Translations under genes and position numbers: made by a program
NCBI GenBank assembly: GCA_001584585.1
Contig: LSYV01000006.1
Coordinates: 1,237,113-1,301,112, forward strand
DNA from: Gonium pectorale
Lineage: Eukaryota > Chlorophyta > Chlorophyceae > Chlamydomonadales > Volvocaceae
DNA length: 64,000 nucleotides
Direction: 5' to 3'
Notes under the pieces: generated by a model
The model's input: the letters and a program-made list of their open reading frames with translations, nothing else
Database searches by the model: none
What the model was told of the DNA's origin: nothing
Shown: in pieces, positions 1 through 11,750 of the stretch
How positions within the stretch are numbered: the first letter of the stretch is position 1
How the letters are laid out: every line of letters starts with the position of its first letter

Positions 1-3000
1 ACGGCGGCGGCGGCTCCCGCCGCCGCTGCTGCGGCGGCCGCCGCCGGGTTATTGATCACTCCGGAGCAGATGCAGCTGCTGCAACAGCTGCAGCAGCTAC
101 AGTCGTGGCAGCAACAGCAGCAACAAGAAAGCCTGCATCAGTACCAGGGACAGGGACAGGGGCTGCAAGTGGCGTCTTCAGGCGGGGCTCCATCCGGCCG
201 AAGGCCTGCGGCGAGCGGCGGCACTTCGGCAGCGGCAGCAGCAGCGGCGGCGGCAGCGACGGCGCCGCGGCCTGCAGTTGGGACTGCCGCCGCTGGCGGC
301 GGCCCCGACACCTGCATGCAGCGCCCAACGGCGGCAACACGTGGCGGCCGCACAAGGACGCCGCCGCCGCTGGCGGCGCCAGCGTCGCAGGCGTGGCGTC
401 AACGTGGCATGGCCGGAAGTGGCGGCGGCGGCACTGCCGCTGCCGGCGGCGGGAGGCTGGTGGCGGCGGGCGGAACGCTGTACGCGCCCAGCCCGCAGCA
501 ACAGGTCTTCGTGCTGCACCCGGGTGGCGGTGGCAGCGCCGACGGACAGGACGGCGGCGACGGCGCGAGGCAAATATACGGCAGTGGCGATGGCGGCAGC
601 GGCGCCATGTACGGCGACGAGTACGGCGGTGTGGAGGAGGAGGGCGACCAGCTGGCGGGCGAGGAGGGGGGCGACGTGCAGGAGGGAGGGGATGAGGACG
701 AGGACGGTGATGACGGCGGCGCGGTGCTGGTGGGCAGCCCCGCCGGATCGCAGGATGGGCGGCCGGCGGTGGCGGCGCTGCCGTGGCTAGCACCCCAGGT
801 CATCAGCTTCAGCCAAGGTGAGGCGGCAGACGGTAGCGGGTGGGGGTGAGGGCGGGGTACGATGGGGCTTGTGGGAGGGGGAGGTTGGGGGCAGACGCAT
901 TCGTGGAACGATTAGTCGCGCCAGGCGTGTAGGGTGAGGCGGCATACGGGGGGCCCAGGAGGAGGAGGACTAAAGAAGGGAAACGGGCCGCGCCGCGGAC
1001 TCCAAATCCCCACGCCCAACCCAACCGGCCCAACACGCTGACCGACTGGCAGTCTGGCACAGCACTGGGGCTGAGGGGTTGCTGGGTACGGTGGGGCTTG
1101 GGGGAGGGGGTTTTCAGGAGCAAACAGCTGCCGTGAACGCACTGGCTTCCATATGAATGCCTCCGTTGGGGGAGGGTTTACTCGTACTCGTGCGACAATG
1201 CCTTCTGGAAGGCGTTGGGGCAGGGCGCTGCGGGGTTGGGAGGCGCTGTTGATTAGGGGGCGATGTTTCCCTGACCCGCTCCCTCTCCCGCCATGCCATG
1301 CTCTGCCGTGCCCCTGCCGCAGCCCACGCCGCCAGCTCCGAGCCGCTCATCAGCCGGGGGCAGCTGCTGGGCCGCCGCGTGGCGTTCGCGCTGGTATCCG
1401 CATTCAGATTTATGGACCCGCGGGCCGGCGAGGAGGTGCTGCAGCCGGGTGCGGGGGCAGGGGGGCTGGGGCTGGGGCTGGGGCTGCGGCCGGGGCGCGG
1501 AGTGGGGATGCAGAGGGCAGAGGCGGGGTACGGAGCGGTCGAAGGGGGTCGGGGGGAAGGGCGGCGATGGGATACGGTGACGCAGGCCTCGCCTGGACTG
1601 GTGCGTCATGTGCCCCGGGCTGGCGGTTGGCGGTTGGCGGTTGGGACGGTGCCTGCGTTGTCCCCACTGCCGGCCGGCCCTTGCCTCGCCCCACGCAGTC
1701 TGCACTGTGTGTCAGAAGCGGCTTTAGGCATGGCAGTTGAGCAAAACGGGCTCGCGACAAGGAAACGAGCAAGTAATCTCTCCATCAGCCGGCATGCTTC
1801 CCCAATCCAGATTACAGGTTATATGTTCCCATTTGCCGAACATGCGCGCGCGGTGCGGTGCGGTGCGGTGCGGTGTGGTGTGGTGTGGTGTGCAGGCGTA
1901 TACCTGGGCCGCGTGTCGGAGGCGCTGGGCTCCGGCTGCCAGGAGGACCTGTGCGGCCCACCCGAGGAGTGCCGGCACGCGGGCGAGCACCAGTTCTTCT
2001 TCGTGCGCGTCATGACGCAGGTGAGCTGCCACCGGCCGGGCTGCCGGGGTGCCTCTTCGGGCGTTGGGCGGCCGTGCTGAGACGACGGTGTGTACGAGGC
2101 TGCAGAGGTGAGGGTATCCGTGGAGCAGTGGCCGCAGGTGAGCTGGCTTAAAGTTGCAATTACGGGTATAATTACAGTGACAGCTGCAGTACAGTCACAG
2201 TTACAGTTACAGTTACAGTCACAGTTACAGATAAGTTCCAGTTAGCTATAGCTGGCTGGCTGCCGGCTCATGTGGCTTGGACTGCAATGCGCTGTGTCAG
2301 GGTACCCGTCGACTGACTGCGCTGTATGTGTGTGTGGGGGGGGGCAGAGGGTGCGGCGGCCGGGCATGACAGCGGGTGCGGGTGCGGGTGCGGGTGCGGG
2401 GAGGGCAGCTGCCGGGGTGCGTGGCTCCGGGTTGGGGCCTCTGTGTGAGCCAACTTGGCGCAGGCAGAGCAGGCGCGGGCCCCGTCAGTCGCCGCGGATG
2501 TGTGGGTGGGCGGTGCAGCGCGGGTGCGCGGGTCGCCCGCAGACGTGCTCCCCGCCCCGGCCCGTGTCATACCTTCCGCATAGGCGCGGCATCCACGGGA
2601 CAGCGCAAACCCCTGGCCACGTCCGCTGCCCCGCGTGCCGCCACGCCGGCAGAAGGCCGCCACCCATTCACTCGCCATCACACCCACCCACGCGGCGAAC
2701 CAGACCCCGACCGCCTGCCCCTCTTCCGGCCACCTTGAGACCTTGTCCTTCTCCCAGCCCGTGCTCTGCCGTCTTCGCTACGCCGGCACCCCCCTGTGTC
2801 GCGACCCGCTTCCCTTTCTTTGTTACCCACTGTGTCGCAGACCCTGCGACACATGCCCGCGAGGACCCGCGCTCAATTCCCCCCCGCCGTTTGCAGTCCG
2901 GGCTGGAGAGGCACAAACCCCAACGGCTCCTGCTCCTGTTCACCTGAACCCCTCCTCCCGCTTTCTGCACCCCACCCCATCCCACCCTACCCCCTGGTTC

Positions 3001-3612
3001 CCGTACATGGCGGCGCGCGCCCACAGACCCTGCAGCGCATCCGGGGGCGCCTCGAGCTCAAGCTTGACTTGTCGGACCGTAACCGAGCGACCTCCTTCCA
3101 GCAGCTCGTGGGGCTGAGCGTTGGGCAGCTGCAAGACGCTTGGGTGCTGATAGGGCCCGGCGCGGCGGTGGGGCAGGAGCCGGAGGGCGAGGAGGGCGAG
3201 GGGGAGCGGGGGAGGGGAGGGGGCGCGACGCGCGGCGCGCGGGGAGGAGGGAGAGCTGGGGGCCAAGGAAGGGGCGGCAGGGACGGGAGTGGGAGGGGTG
3301 GGGTTGTGGGCGGCGGAGGGCGAGGGGGGTGGAGGATGGGTGGCGCTGCCGGAGGACTGGGCGGCGGCGGCGGTATCGCGGCGCGGGCGGCAGCGGCGCG
3401 AGGGCGTGGCGTCGGTGGGGGCTTCGCCGGCGGGTCGGGGATGGTGCTGTCTCATCCAGCGGCTGGGGGACACTTTTGATACAAGCATTCATGCGCGCTG
3501 CACGCAAGGCGTGGAGTTCTGCACACCTGGGAGTTGCGAACGGAACCCAGATCAAGAGGACTTTTGTCAGGTCAGGCTGAGCTGGTCGCGAGGGCCCAGC
3601 GGCGAGCGGTGA
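1..3612 (+). CDS. Gln/Gly/Ala-rich protein of unknown function, 5' end outside window
   Basis: The reading frame is open from base 1, so the start lies upstream of the window. Predicted exons are 1-817, 1323-1448, 1896-2020, 3027-3167 and 3460-3612; all junctions are GT-AG and in phase. The first exon is low complexity: poly-Gln near its start, then Gly/Ala/Ser and an acidic stretch before the donor. Later exons are ordered-looking: one begins AHAASSEPLISRGQLLGRR, one is Cys-rich (GCQEDLCGPPEECRHAGEHQ), one is Leu/Arg-rich (RLELKLDLSDRN), and the last is again Cys-rich (RCTQGVEFCTPGSCERN). I do not recognise a family. The 3' end is uncertain. The frame stops at 3610-3612, but the last Cys-rich segment could instead be spliced near 3555 to a Gln-rich exon around 3822-4000 that ends in TGA at 3998-4000. 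No TGTAA motif was noticed just downstream of either stop. Confidence 0.55.
1851..1892 (+). repeat. GT-rich pentamer array at an intron 3' end
   Basis: About eight copies of a CGGTG/TGGTG pentamer run directly into the predicted acceptor TGCAG ending at 1895. They replace the usual pyrimidine tract of the intron in the first gene. Confidence 0.85.
2172..2230 (+). repeat. CAGTTA hexamer microsatellite in intron
   Basis: Imperfect tandem copies of CAGTTA/CAGTCA lie inside the roughly 1-kb intron (2021-3026) of the first gene. A second short array of GCGGGT hexamers follows at about 2373-2400 in the same intron. Nothing else is recognised in this intron. Confidence 0.85.
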
Positions 3613-4776
3613 GCTGGACGGGCCCCGGATGTATGACGGGGTCTGGCACGAGGGGGGCGCCGTCCGAGGTGGCTGCAACTGTCGCGAGTGTGGCTCGGCA
3701 GCAAGGGGGTGGTGGTGGGATGGGATGCGTGCACGCGGCGGCGGCGGAGGGGCGGAAAAAGGGGGTGCAAGTAAGCGCCCTAGGAGCATCCGCACACCGC
3801 ATCAGCGCGTCGCAGGAGGCGATCCGCTCCGTGCCAACATTCGGATGTGCAAGCGGCGGGGCATGGCGGGCGGACGGCAGCAACAGCAGGCGGCCGTGAT
3901 GGCGGGGGTGGGCGGACGACAGCTGCCAGTGTCACCGCCCACAGAGCACGGCACCGCCTTTACGATGCGTATTCCTGACGCGGGGGCATGGGGCTCTTGA
4001 GGTGCTGACGGTTAGGCGCTGGTCCGCGGCGGCGCTGCGTGTCGTCTGGCCCGTCCGAGGCTCTCCGCCAGAGCGCGCTGGCACATACCTGTAGAGCCTC
4101 GTCAAGCATATAGAACACACCTTAAGAGCCTAGCCCCGTCCGCTGCGTCATTCCCTTCCCTTGCGACATCACAACTGCCACGCCGCGCTTGCGTTTCGAG
4201 GCGGCTTTGCCCAAACGCCCCGTGGGTCGGCCACGGCGGTGCGAGCCGCCCCACCCTCATGGCTGCAACCCAGCGCAACCCCCCTCCACGAATCGCGCAT
4301 TTCATTCTTACGCGTCGGTGCGGGACGCGCAACGCCATCCCCCGGCGCCCCCACCAGCCTGCGTACGTCTCTCGGCAGCCTCGCCTCGGCTGCCTCGGGC
4401 TCCTGGGTTCCAGACCCAACCGACCGACGCCTCCTCCAACGCGAGGCATGCCAGTAGCCCACATACTCTGGCCGATGCGCCCCTAGACGGCGCCAGCACT
4501 CATCACAGCTCTCGCCTCGCTGTGTGGCCCCCTGCTCCAAACCGCGACCGGACATCCGGCCACTTTAGAGGCCCTGCGCCTTGCAAGCAACCCACCAGGC
4601 ACGCCCCGCCACCGCCCCTCGCCTTCCTGCACGGCCTACACGGCCGCGTGAACGAGTACCTACACAGCCCTAGTGCACCGGACGGATCGCAGCGCGCCTC
4701 CTAGAGCCACCGGGTTGCAACCAGGTGCCTTCACTCCGGGTCAACCGACAGGGGCCGTGACCCCACACCAGTCTTT
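3613..4776. other. Spacer between first gene and J-domain gene
   Basis: No gene is recognised with confidence. A possible alternative last exon of the upstream gene (about 3822-4000, Gln-rich, ending in TGA) lies here. The remainder should hold the promoter and 5' leader of the gene starting at 4777. No clear TATA box was seen. Confidence 0.4.
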
Positions 4777-7700
4777 ATGATGCCATCCCCACCCGAGCGG
4801 GAGGGCCCCCCGGCCAACATCCTGAGGCCGTCGAGCATCCCGACGGCCAAAGGCGACGGAGGCCCCCGCATCGCAGCCCCCGCTGCTGCAGCCATGGCAG
4901 AGCCGGGCGATGGCAGCCTGTACGCCCAGCTGGGGCTGACGCGAGGCGCGACCGACACCGAGGTGCGTCGCACGTGTACCCCGGGCGGGACGCGGCGGGA
5001 TTCGTGTATGTGTGCTACACGTGTGTTAAGTGTGTGCGACGTGTTACGGTGTCGTGATCCGCAAGGAATCCCAGCCCAAAGTCAACATGCCTAGATAAAC
5101 ATATATACTTCAGCAAGCAGGGGGGGCTAGACCTGTGCTGCCTGGGGTTGGGCCTGCACCTGCACCGCGCCGTGTGAGCGGCGTCTACTCGCCCTGCCGC
5201 CGGACCCTCTTCCTGCTACCCCTCCCGTCATCGCCGCTCCCTGCCTCCTCCTCTGCCCCGACGATGCATCCCGTCCGTGCACCCCGTGCGTGCAACAGGT
5301 CCGCCGCGCGTACCGCAACCTGCTGACGCGGGCGCACCCCGACAAGGGAGGAGACCCCGAGGTGTTCCGCAGGATCCAGGCCGCGTACGACGTGCTGTCT
5401 GACCCGTCAAAGGTACGCATGGCGCATGGCACCCCAAAAACGAGGGCCGCGGGCAGGGCAGGGTCGGGAAGGCAAAGCAGTGTGTATGACATTTGAACAG
5501 ACCAGGCCGGATGGTTGGAGGATGGGGAGTGCCGTTACGCTGCTCTCGCCAGGACTCTGCTATGCAAGCTGATGATTTGCCTCAGAATTGGTTGTCCGAC
5601 GCCGCGAGGTAAAACTCAATGGTTGCCACACCAGCCTCAGCCCGCAGCGGGGCGTGACTTACCGGCACCTCCCATGCCCTCTGCATTACTCCACGCCGCT
5701 ATTACGTGCACATTTCGTACAGCGCAAGATGTACGACGCCACGGGCCGCGTGGAGAAGACGCCCGATCAGGAATTTGTGGAGGCATTCGCGGGCGGCGCG
5801 TTCGGCGACCCGCTCCTCAAGGCGGCGGCAGCTGCAGCCGCGCACGAGGCTGCAGCTGGCGGCGGCGCCAGCCTGGCGGACCAGATCATTGTGCGGCAGC
5901 GCTCTGGCGAGTTCCAGAGCCACACCGCCGGCTTTGAGGTGCGTGGCGGGAGGGCGCGTTGCGGGATCATCTGCACTCCGCAGATGACCCGTGGGTCAAG
6001 AAGCTGGCAGAGGCCCTTGGGGGCTGTCTGATAAGGCAGGAGTGAAAGAGAGGGAGCGTGTGTGCGCCCGGCATGCACCCCGCCTGGGCAAGGCACACAC
6101 ATCCTCCTCCTTATCCACCCCAAGCCTCATCCGATGCGCATACGTGGGCGCTAACGGTCAACCGCAAACCGATGGCGGGCCGCAGGCGTGGATGCGTTCC
6201 CGGGGCGACAGCGGCGGCCGCGTGTTCACCGCCGAGGCGGTGGCGGAGCAGTTCGGCGTGGCGCGCGCCTCCTACGACGGGGTGCCGCTGCCGCGGGCCA
6301 GCGTGCTGCAGGTGGGGCGTCGGGGCTTGGGTGCCTGTGCATGTGCGTGCCGTACCAGTAAAGTGGGCCGTGAACTGTTGGCCATATGGCCATTGCGTCC
6401 TCATGTCCACATGTCCGGGATGGCACCGCGCGTTCGCCTCCAGGCAGGAGGTCGATCGACCGGCGGTCGTGCACTATCAGCTGCGTGCGGCTGCGTGAAG
6501 GCGCAGAAGCCATCCACACAAGAGCCCTGTAACTAGCCGTCGCCGCGCACAGACTCCAGGGGGGACGGGGGGACCGGCGCGCGTGCATGCAACGCCACAA
6601 GCAGCAACCCCCCCAACATGCGCATGATCGACCCGCGGGTCGGCGCAGTCGAGGAGGCGCACCGTCATGCCCAGCAACTCAGCGGTCTCTCATGCAGCTC
6701 ATCAACATGTCTTTCGCCTACAACCCCACGACTGTACGGCACCCTGTGCCTGCGTGTGCTCCAGGTCACGTGCCGCAGCCCCGGAGCCAAGCTGTCCGAG
6801 TCGCTGTCGCTGGAGGCGGTCCCGCTGCCCCCCGAGCTGGAGTGGGGCCACGTGCTGGTGCACATCAAGTGGGTGCGGGAGGGAAAGTCCGAAAGAGGGG
6901 ATGGGAGAGGCTGGAAAGTGCGTACAGGACTGTCGAGTTGCGTCTCAAATCATTTAGGGTGTATGGCAATATGGCGGGCGGTTCTCGATGGGGGGACGGC
7001 GGCGCGACGGGGAGGGTGCACAAGCCAGGAGTTTGGAGGGAGACGTGTGGGAGGCGTTGAAGAGGTCAATGCTTTGTACCCACCCGAGCACCGCCCGACC
7101 CGCTAAGCGAGAGCAGATTAGGTGATCAGCAGAATGCCAAGCGGCGCAGTATGATGCCCTAGCTTCACCGCCGCTCCATTGTCCGGAAGGAGGCAACCCT
7201 GCCATCCCCGCCCCGCCGCTGGGTCCCTGGGTCCCCCAGCTCCACACTCTTGACCCATCCGTTTCACTCGTGCCAGCAACCTGCAACCATCCTGCAACCT
7301 CCAGGAGCAAGAAATTGGCTTTACCTTACCTGCCGACGCTGACCACGCCCACCCCCTCCGTGCCTCGCACGCCTCGCTGCCACTCGCAGGGCCGCCCCCA
7401 TCAACGCCGCCGACTTGTATACCGCGCGGCTGGGCGGGGTGTACGGCGAAGATACGGCACCCAAGCTGCCGTACGTGGTCGGGCACGACGGCGTTGGCGT
7501 GGTCGCCAAGGTCAGCGGCATGTGGCCCCGCTGTGGCTGTGGCGCTTGGGCTGCCCTCTGCTGCTTGCAGCCACGCAAAGTAGAGCAGTCCCTCGGGCCA
7601 GCCGTACAGCAGCCATACAAACTAGCAGCAGTCTCTCGGGCCCGCCGCTCCTCCCCGCAAACCAAGGAGCAGCTGTGGCCCCGTATGTGTGGTGTGAAAC

Positions 7701-10700
7701 ACGGCTGGTGACGGGGGTATGAGAACACGGCGGCTGCCTGTCCGGCCCACCCTCTGCCCTTCGTTGTTGGCTGCAGGTGGGCCCGGGAGTCAAGTCGCTG
7801 TCGGAGGGCGACATGGTGCTGCCGCTGCGGCCCTTTGCGGGCTGCTGGGCGACCGCCACCGTGTGGCCGGAGAAGGGGCTGCTGCGGCTTCCGCAGGTGG
7901 GTGCCTCGGCGGTCGTTGGTTGCCTGGTTGGTTGGCGATTGTGTTCACGATCCCTACCGCTAGACGGTTAAACGGTTGCCGGTTGAAGGCAGATGCGAGT
8001 GGGCCGAGTTGTCCGTTCCCAGCGACAACGGGAGCAATGCAGTTCGGGCGTACACGCACGCCCAAGTGCAGTGCAGTTCGGTGAAGGGCGGGGCGCTGGT
8101 GCGGCGGCCGGTGGCCTCAAACCGCGCCACCGGGTGTCCCAGCTGTAGCTGAGCCCCACCGGGCCCCCTGCCAGTCCGCCACTGACCCAGCACCGCTCGT
8201 AAAGCCGCTGCCTAACCCTAACTCCCAAGTATACCGGACCTCTTCCTCGGCGGGTCGATGCGATGACGCACTCCCTTCTGTACGGCACGTACAACCTGTA
8301 CGTACCACCTTTCCACAAAACCCCCTCATCCGCAGGACGGCTACGGCCTGCCGCTGGAGTACCTGGCCATGAGCCGCGAGCTGGTGTGTGCATACCAGCT
8401 GCTGGAGCAGAGCGGACTCAAGGTACGGCACACGGATCGATGTGAAGCTGTACGACTGGATGACTGTGCAGCTGTACGAATGCACGGTCGCGTAGTCGCT
8501 GTGCATGATCCCGCCGCCGTTGGCCCCACACCCCACGCACCGAACCGAACCGCCGCTATGCCCCCTACCCAGCGGTACCAACCCCGTTACTCCCCAACCC
8601 CGTGACGGCTCGCTGCAGCCCGGTGACGCCATCATCCTCAACGCCGCCACCAGCAGCGTGGGGCAGGCGCTGCTGCAGCTGGCGCGGCTGCTGAGGCTGC
8701 GCGCGGTTGCGATGGTGGCGCCCGACCGGGCCCAGCAGCAGGGGCAGCAGCACCAGTCGCAGCCGGCCGCGCAGCAGCGGCAGGGGGGGCAGGAGGGCGA
8801 GGCCGCCGGCGGCGGCAAAGGTGACGAACGCAGCGCCGCGAGCTCCAAGTGGGAGCGCACGGCTGCGTGGCTGAGGAGCCTGGGGGCGGCCGAGGTGCTC
8901 CCAGACGAGGGCTCGCTCCGGGTGGGTTGGGGCCCCGGGCAGATGCAGAGAGCTGCGTTTGCTGTCGCCGTCGGCGTCGGGTTTGTGTGTGCCCGCGTGT
9001 GCCCGCACGGGACTTGATCTTGGCATTACACCGAGGGTGCACCGGTATGCCGGAGAAGAGAACCGGGCGTATTGGGTGGGCTGCAGACCAGCTCCCAGCC
9101 GCTGCCACTGCGTCCAGCCCTCGACCGCTGCCAAGCGCTAACCGCCGACCGCCGCCATACACTCGCCAGGTGGAGCTGGACCGGCTGCGGTTCTTCGCGC
9201 GGCCGCGCCTGGCCCTGGACGCGGTGGGCGGCGAGTCGGCCGGCCGGCTGGCGGATGCGCTGGCTGAGGTGCGTGTGCGTTGCGCGGCGGCTGCAGCAGG
9301 AGTCCCCCGGGGCCGGGTGAGGGGGGTGGAGATGAGCGCCGGGTGGGTCGGAGCCGCCCCCCCCTCCGCGCAGGTGCAGGCGGGGGACCGAGGCCGCGGG
9401 AGGCGGAGGTGTGGAAGGAGAGGCGAAAGGGACTGGGGCGCGTGAGACCAGTTCTTCAAGGGCCGAATCCATTCAAGGGCGTTTGGCATGAGTAGCCATG
9501 CCCCTTTGCCCCTTTCTGTATGCAACCCAGGCCCCTGCCTGCCCGCGTCTATCCACCCATCTCCTCGGGCCCATCCCGTCCGGGCAGGCCGGCGTGCCCA
9601 GTCTCATCAGCTGGGCCCGCAGCGCCCCCTCCAAGGAGGATTCCGCCCAGGGGGCTCCTTCCAGTTATTGCTCCTGTTGACTCCCCCGCCACGTGGTGGC
9701 TCCCTCCCCCCACTCACTCCCGCAGGGCGGGGAGATGGTGGTGTACGGCTGCATGAGCGGCCGCCCTCCGCTGCTGCCGTGGCAGGCCTGGGTGTTCCGC
9801 CAGGCGCAGGTGCAAGCAACACAGGGTGTGGCGTTCCTGACCGCGCAGCAGACGCCCAGAGGCTGCAGCAGTACAATACTTCTGGTTGAGGGTGCACGTA
9901 CACGTGATTGCGCTTAGGACCACCTTTGGCGGCAGGCGCCTGCCCGAACACGATGAATGCTGATATGACCAGCTCCTGCATCCGCAACTTGTACCGTCGT
10001 ACGTGGCTTTGATGCCGTACACTCCCCGTGCCCCATGCGTACGGTGCGCACAGATCACAGTGCGCGGCCTCAACCTTCGCGCCTGGGCGGCCTCGCACCC
10101 CGCCAAGCTCGCGACAGCGCTGCAGGCCCTGGCCAAGCTGGTGCGGGCAGAGCTGCTGAGGGTCGCGTACACTGAGTAAGTGACTGGCGGCTGGGCCCGT
10201 GTTATTGTCTCTGGCACGGCAATGAGCGAGCGAGCGAGAGGCTTCAAACCTTTGGGAAGCCTATGATGCGCATAGCGCTGGAGAAAAGGGATTCTGGATG
10301 GAAATAAGCGGACGGTACTTGAGGTCTTTCCGTACCTCCATCCTGACATCCCGGCACGGCGCACAGGTACGACATCACGGAGTGGGAGGAGGCGCTGGAG
10401 CACGCGCAGGAGCGGGGCAGGGGGACCAAGATCCTGCTGAAGATGCAAGACCCGTGGGTCGGCGAGGGAGCCGCCACCACCGCCGCCACTGCCGCCGCCG
10501 CCACGGCCGACAAGGGCAAGGACGAGGTCCGCAACGGCACAGCGGCGCCGAGCCACGGGCTTGCAGCGCCGCCCAATACCCCCTCAAGGCGGGCGCAGGA
10601 CCCCGCCGCCCAGGCGGACGGCGGGGCCTTTGGAGCGGTGGGTGGCTTGGGCGGCAAGGAGGGCAAGGCACCGACGAGGGGGCGCAGCGCCGGCGGGGGC

Positions 10701-10736
10701 GACAGGCCGGTGGTGGTGTCCATGGTCGATGTGTAG
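4777..10736 (+). CDS. J-domain / trans-2-enoyl-CoA reductase (MECR-like) fusion protein
   Basis: Thirteen exons: 4777-4962, 5299-5412, 5723-5938, 6186-6311, 6765-6868, 7390-7510, 7777-7896, 8336-8422, 8619-8921, 9170-9268, 9726-9809, 10054-10175, 10367-10736. Every junction is GT-AG and phases agree, giving about 683 aa; an in-frame Met at 4894 would give 644 aa. Residues about 46-107 form a J-domain with the HPD triad at 75-77, the motif by which DnaJ proteins stimulate Hsp70 ATPase. A linker of about 100 residues follows. Residues about 215-680 match zinc-free medium-chain reductases of the MECR/ETR1 type: AAPINAADLY near the N-terminus, GHDGVGVVAK, the nucleotide-binding NAATSSVGQ at 366-374, and a C-terminal YDITEWEEAL. 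MECR reduces trans-2-enoyl thioesters with NADPH in mitochondrial fatty-acid synthesis and is usually about 370 aa. A Gln/Gly-rich insert interrupts the cofactor domain at about 392-430. The basic, Pro-rich N-terminus could be a transit peptide (inference). Confidence 0.88.
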
Positions 10737-10845
10737 TTGGATGCCTCACTCCAGGAGAGGCAAATGCTCAGAGTGGTTGCATGGTGGTATGGGTCCAAAC
10801 GGACCGTGTTACCACAGACGTCCCACCACGAGGTGGGGCACACCC

Positions 10846-10850
10846 TGTAA
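10846..10850 (+). terminator. TGTAA polyadenylation-type signal
   Basis: TGTAA lies 110 nt after the stop codon of the J-MECR gene. TGTAA is the common nuclear poly(A) signal in Chlamydomonas and relatives. Use of this copy is inferred from position only. Confidence 0.5.
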
Positions 10851-11750
10851 CCCCGTATCCAGAGCGTACGGTGCTTGAGTTGTACAGGTTGCAGTGCAAT
10901 GAGGGTCTGGAGACACCTACAGTACGGGGCGTTGGGAGGCACACTGGATGTCAGCATGTGGCCCGTCATGACACTTGTGTAGCTATGGCTGCGCCGGCAT
11001 ACGCAGTGTGTAGGGAAAGCGCGGCAGTTGTGCATTCGCAAGGACATCAGTAAATGGTCCATACTGCGCCGCACCAGTAATTCGGGGAATGAGACGGGAG
11101 GCGTATGGGAGTTCTCACGGTGTGCATGTGCCGGTTAGTGTGATGCCGGATATGGGCACGGGTCACCTTCCCTGACACAACGGGAATGCCGGCATCAGCA
11201 TGGCATGTCGCAGTTACCGGTACAGATGGAGGAATGACGATATAAGATACTAGTAAGATTCTGTTTCTTCGCCATTTGAAGTCTGCGATACCGATTGAGG
11301 ACGCTGAGCGGCCTGACGCCGTCCCATGGGACGTAGTGTCTGAACTGGCCGTTTATTTGTTTTGTTCGGGTGTAATGTTTCAATTCAAAGCCCTATAAGG
11401 TTCACTACAGCGCTTCGCGGCGAGCCGGTGGCGCACGGAGATATTCGGTGGAGAAGCATGTGTTGCTTAACTCGCTGCGCATTGCTTTACTCGCTGCGCA
11501 TTATAAGTAATATCACTTCTCTCTGCATCCTACCCCAGTTTTGGCACTTGCGCAGACTGATAGAGTGACACCGACCGCGAGGCAATAGGAATATAGGCAA
11601 TGTCATTGATACACGGTAAATCCCGTTACTAAACAACCATGCTAGTGTCAGGCGCGGCTTCATTGACATACATGCTCTAGAGGAAGTGACGATTCCGGAC
11701 GAGCTACCGCATTTAAAAGAGTACTATATCAGTGACAATCGAGCTTGGAT
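10851..11750. other. AT-richer spacer upstream of ankyrin gene
   Basis: No coding pattern is recognised. From about 11040 the base composition becomes clearly AT-richer than in flanking genes, as in other presumed promoter regions of this window. It probably contains the promoter and 5' leader of the gene starting at 11751. Confidence 0.5.

Noticed and set aside
56..803. Overlapping Arg/Pro- or Ser/Pro-rich frames on both strands at the window start
   Set aside because: Only frame 1 on the plus strand continues in phase across splice sites into ordered exons.
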